NCBI GenBank assembly: GCA_003526065.1
Contig: DQBD01000236.1
Span: 439 to 6,894 of the forward strand
Source of the DNA: Gammaproteobacteria bacterium
GTDB lineage: Bacteria > Pseudomonadota > Gammaproteobacteria > Immundisolibacterales > Immundisolibacteraceae
DNA length: 6,456 nt
Reading direction: 5' to 3'
Both the position numbers and the translations under genes were made by a program. Position 1 is the first letter of the stretch. Every line of letters starts with the position of its first letter. Shown here in pieces: positions 5,338 through 6,456 of the stretch. The notes under the pieces were generated by a model. The model worked only from the letters and a program-made list of their open reading frames with translations. It did no database searches and had not been told where the DNA came from.

Positions 5338-6257
5338 TGGCTTACGACGCTCAGACCGTGCGACGCCTGGTGGCGCGCGGTAAACATTGGGACAAGGTGT
5401 TCGTCATCATCGGCCTGTTGAGCCTGATGGTCGGCGTGCTGACCCTGGCGGTGCTGCTGGCGGGGCTGATCCACGACGGCGCCGGGCGCCTGAACCTGGA
5501 TTTCTTCAGCAACTTTCCGTCGCGTCGCGCCGAGCGGGCCGGCATCCTCAGCGCGCTGGTGGGCTCCAGCCTGGTCATGCTGGTGACCGCGCTGGCGGCG
5601 ATCCCGCTCGGGATTGCCGCGGGTGTCTACCTGGAGGAGTACGCGCGCAAGAACTGGCTGACGGAGATCATCGAGATCAACGTCACCAACCTCGCCGGCG
5701 TACCGTCGATCATCTACGGCCTGCTGGCGTTGGGGCTGTTTGTGTATGCCTTCGACTTCGGGCAGAGCATCCTGTCGGCCGGCCTGACCCTGGCGCTGCT
5801 GATCCTGCCGGTGATCATCGTCGCCACGCGCGAGGCCATTCGGGCCATTCCCGGCACCATCCGCGAGGGTGCCTACGCGCTGGGCGCCACGCGCTGGCAA
5901 ACGGTGCGCGACCATGTGGTGCCCTACTCCACCGGTGGCATCCTGACCGGCGTGATCATCGGTCTGGCACGCGCCATCGGCGAGACGGCGCCGGTGATCA
6001 CCATCGGTGCGTTGACGTTCATCGCCTTCCTGCCGGAGGCGCCCGTGGGCGGCGAGTTCCCGTTTATCTCCTTTGAGTGGTTGAGCTCGCCGTTCACGGT
6101 CATGCCGATTCAGATGTTCAACTGGTTATCGCGCCCGCAGGCGGCCTTCCAGGAGAACGCCGCCGCCGCCGGTATGGTGCTGGTGGTGCTGACGCTGCTG
6201 ATGAACGCCCTGGCCATCTGGCTGCGCCTGCGCTATCGCAAACGGATCAAATGGTGA
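5337..6257 (+). CDS. pstA: Phosphate ABC transporter permease PstA
   Basis: Second permease subunit, pairing with PstC to form the phosphate channel through the inner membrane; 306 aa, near the usual ~295. Likely membrane segments lie near 22-44, 72-98, 119-137, 147-168, 197-218 and 276-297. The EAA loop [21 protein letters not shown] (177-197) carries Gly184 and is followed by [10 protein letters not shown] (211-220), the PstA form of the signature. [16 protein letters not shown] (118-133) is also characteristic. The start ATG shares its A with the TGA of pstC (TGATG), so translation is probably coupled. The upstream GTGAGG is only a weak ribosome site, in keeping with this. The start gives a cytoplasmic N-terminus of about 20 residues, as expected. 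I see no truncation or frameshift. Confidence 0.96.
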   Translation: MAYDAQTVRRLVARGKHWDKVFVIIGLLSLMVGVLTLAVLLAGLIHDGAGRLNLDFFSNFPSRRAERAGILSALVGSSLVMLVTALAAIPLGIAAGVYLEEYARKNWLTEIIEINVTNLAGVPSIIYGLLALGLFVYAFDFGQSILSAGLTLALLILPVIIVATREAIRAIPGTIREGAYALGATRWQTVRDHVVPYSTGGILTGVIIGLARAIGETAPVITIGALTFIAFLPEAPVGGEFPFISFEWLSSPFTVMPIQMFNWLSRPQAAFQENAAAAGMVLVVLTLLMNALAIWLRLRYRKRIKW

Positions 6258-6262
6258 AGGAG
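6257..6262 (+). promoter_or_regulatory. Ribosome binding site of pstB
   Basis: AAGGAG overlaps the last base of pstA and ends 6 bases before the ATG at 6269. This supports 6269 rather than the second ATG at 6275 as the pstB start. Confidence 0.75.
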
Positions 6263-6268
6263 ACGGTC

Positions 6269-6456
6269 ATGGAGATGTCAGCCAACGAGCTGGCCGGGCA
6301 GAAGACCGGTGTCGAGCTGTCGGCGCTGAAGGCCGAGGCCCGGAACCTGAATTTCTATTACGGCGACATGCAGGCGCTCAAGGGCGTCAGCCTGCCGGTG
6401 GCCGAGCGGCGCGTGACGGCCCTGATCGGCCCTTCCGGCTGCGGCAAGTCGACCTT
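6269..6456 (+). CDS. pstB: Phosphate ABC transporter ATPase PstB, N-terminal part (3' truncated by window)
   Basis: ATP-hydrolysing subunit that powers phosphate import from the cytoplasmic face of PstCA. Sixty-two codons plus two bases are visible of an expected 250-270. The N-terminus has a variable stretch of about 22 residues, then [19 protein letters not shown] (24-42), where Tyr30/Tyr31 sit at the A-loop position that stacks on adenine. The Walker A motif GPSGCGKST (54-62) ends the window. The FYYG...AL pattern and the cysteine in GPSGCGKST are typical of PstB. The gene follows pstA after 11 bases and is clearly in the same operon. Signature motif, Walker B and switch histidine lie outside the window and could not be checked. 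Confidence 0.95.
   Translation, partial: MEMSANELAGQKTGVELSALKAEARNLNFYYGDMQALKGVSLPVAERRVTALIGPSGCGKST

Noticed and set aside
1..6456. Mobile element, CRISPR array, tRNA/rRNA or transferred island
   Set aside because: No transposase, integrase, spaced identical repeats or RNA gene signatures; gene order and composition look uniform and typical of a core phosphate locus.

Overview
The window holds a proteobacterial phosphate-starvation (Pho/Pst) locus in which every gene is on the + strand. The DNA is GC-rich, judged by eye at roughly two thirds G+C. PhoB and PhoR closely resemble the gammaproteobacterial forms, and there is an outer-membrane porin and signal-peptide-bearing secreted proteins. 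This suggests a free-living, GC-rich gammaproteobacterium, but I cannot name a genus from sequence alone.

Layout: (1) 1-369 is the C-terminal half of the response regulator PhoB; its receiver domain lies mostly upstream of the window. (2) 373-1692 is the sensor kinase PhoR, starting 3 bases after the phoB stop with a GTG. (3) 1693-1881 is a 189-base gap with a candidate Pho box, an inverted repeat and two GC-rich hairpins. (4) 1882-3114 is an outer-membrane porin of the 'putative porin' (Porin_5-like) type. (5) 3115-3207 is a short gap with a second candidate Pho box next to a perfect 12-bp hairpin. (6) 3208-4227 is pstS. (7) 4228-4383 is a gap dominated by a 50-base near-perfect hairpin. (8) 4384-5337 pstC and 5337-6257 pstA overlap by one base. 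(9) 6269 to the end is the start of pstB, which leaves the window just after its Walker A motif.

How the parts work together: PhoR phosphorylates PhoB when phosphate is scarce, and PhoB-P binds Pho boxes to switch on uptake genes. The porin probably admits phosphate or other anions through the outer membrane. PstS captures phosphate in the periplasm and the PstC/PstA permease, driven by the PstB ATPase, imports it. In known systems the Pst transporter with PhoU also sets the signalling state of PhoR; phoU would be expected downstream of pstB, outside the window.

I see no mobile element, CRISPR array, RNA gene or clearly novel system. The points worth a second look are regulatory: two candidate Pho boxes, the intercistronic hairpins (especially the one after pstS), the placement of an acidic porin inside the pho-pst cluster, and a repeat-built periplasmic segment at the porin N-terminus.
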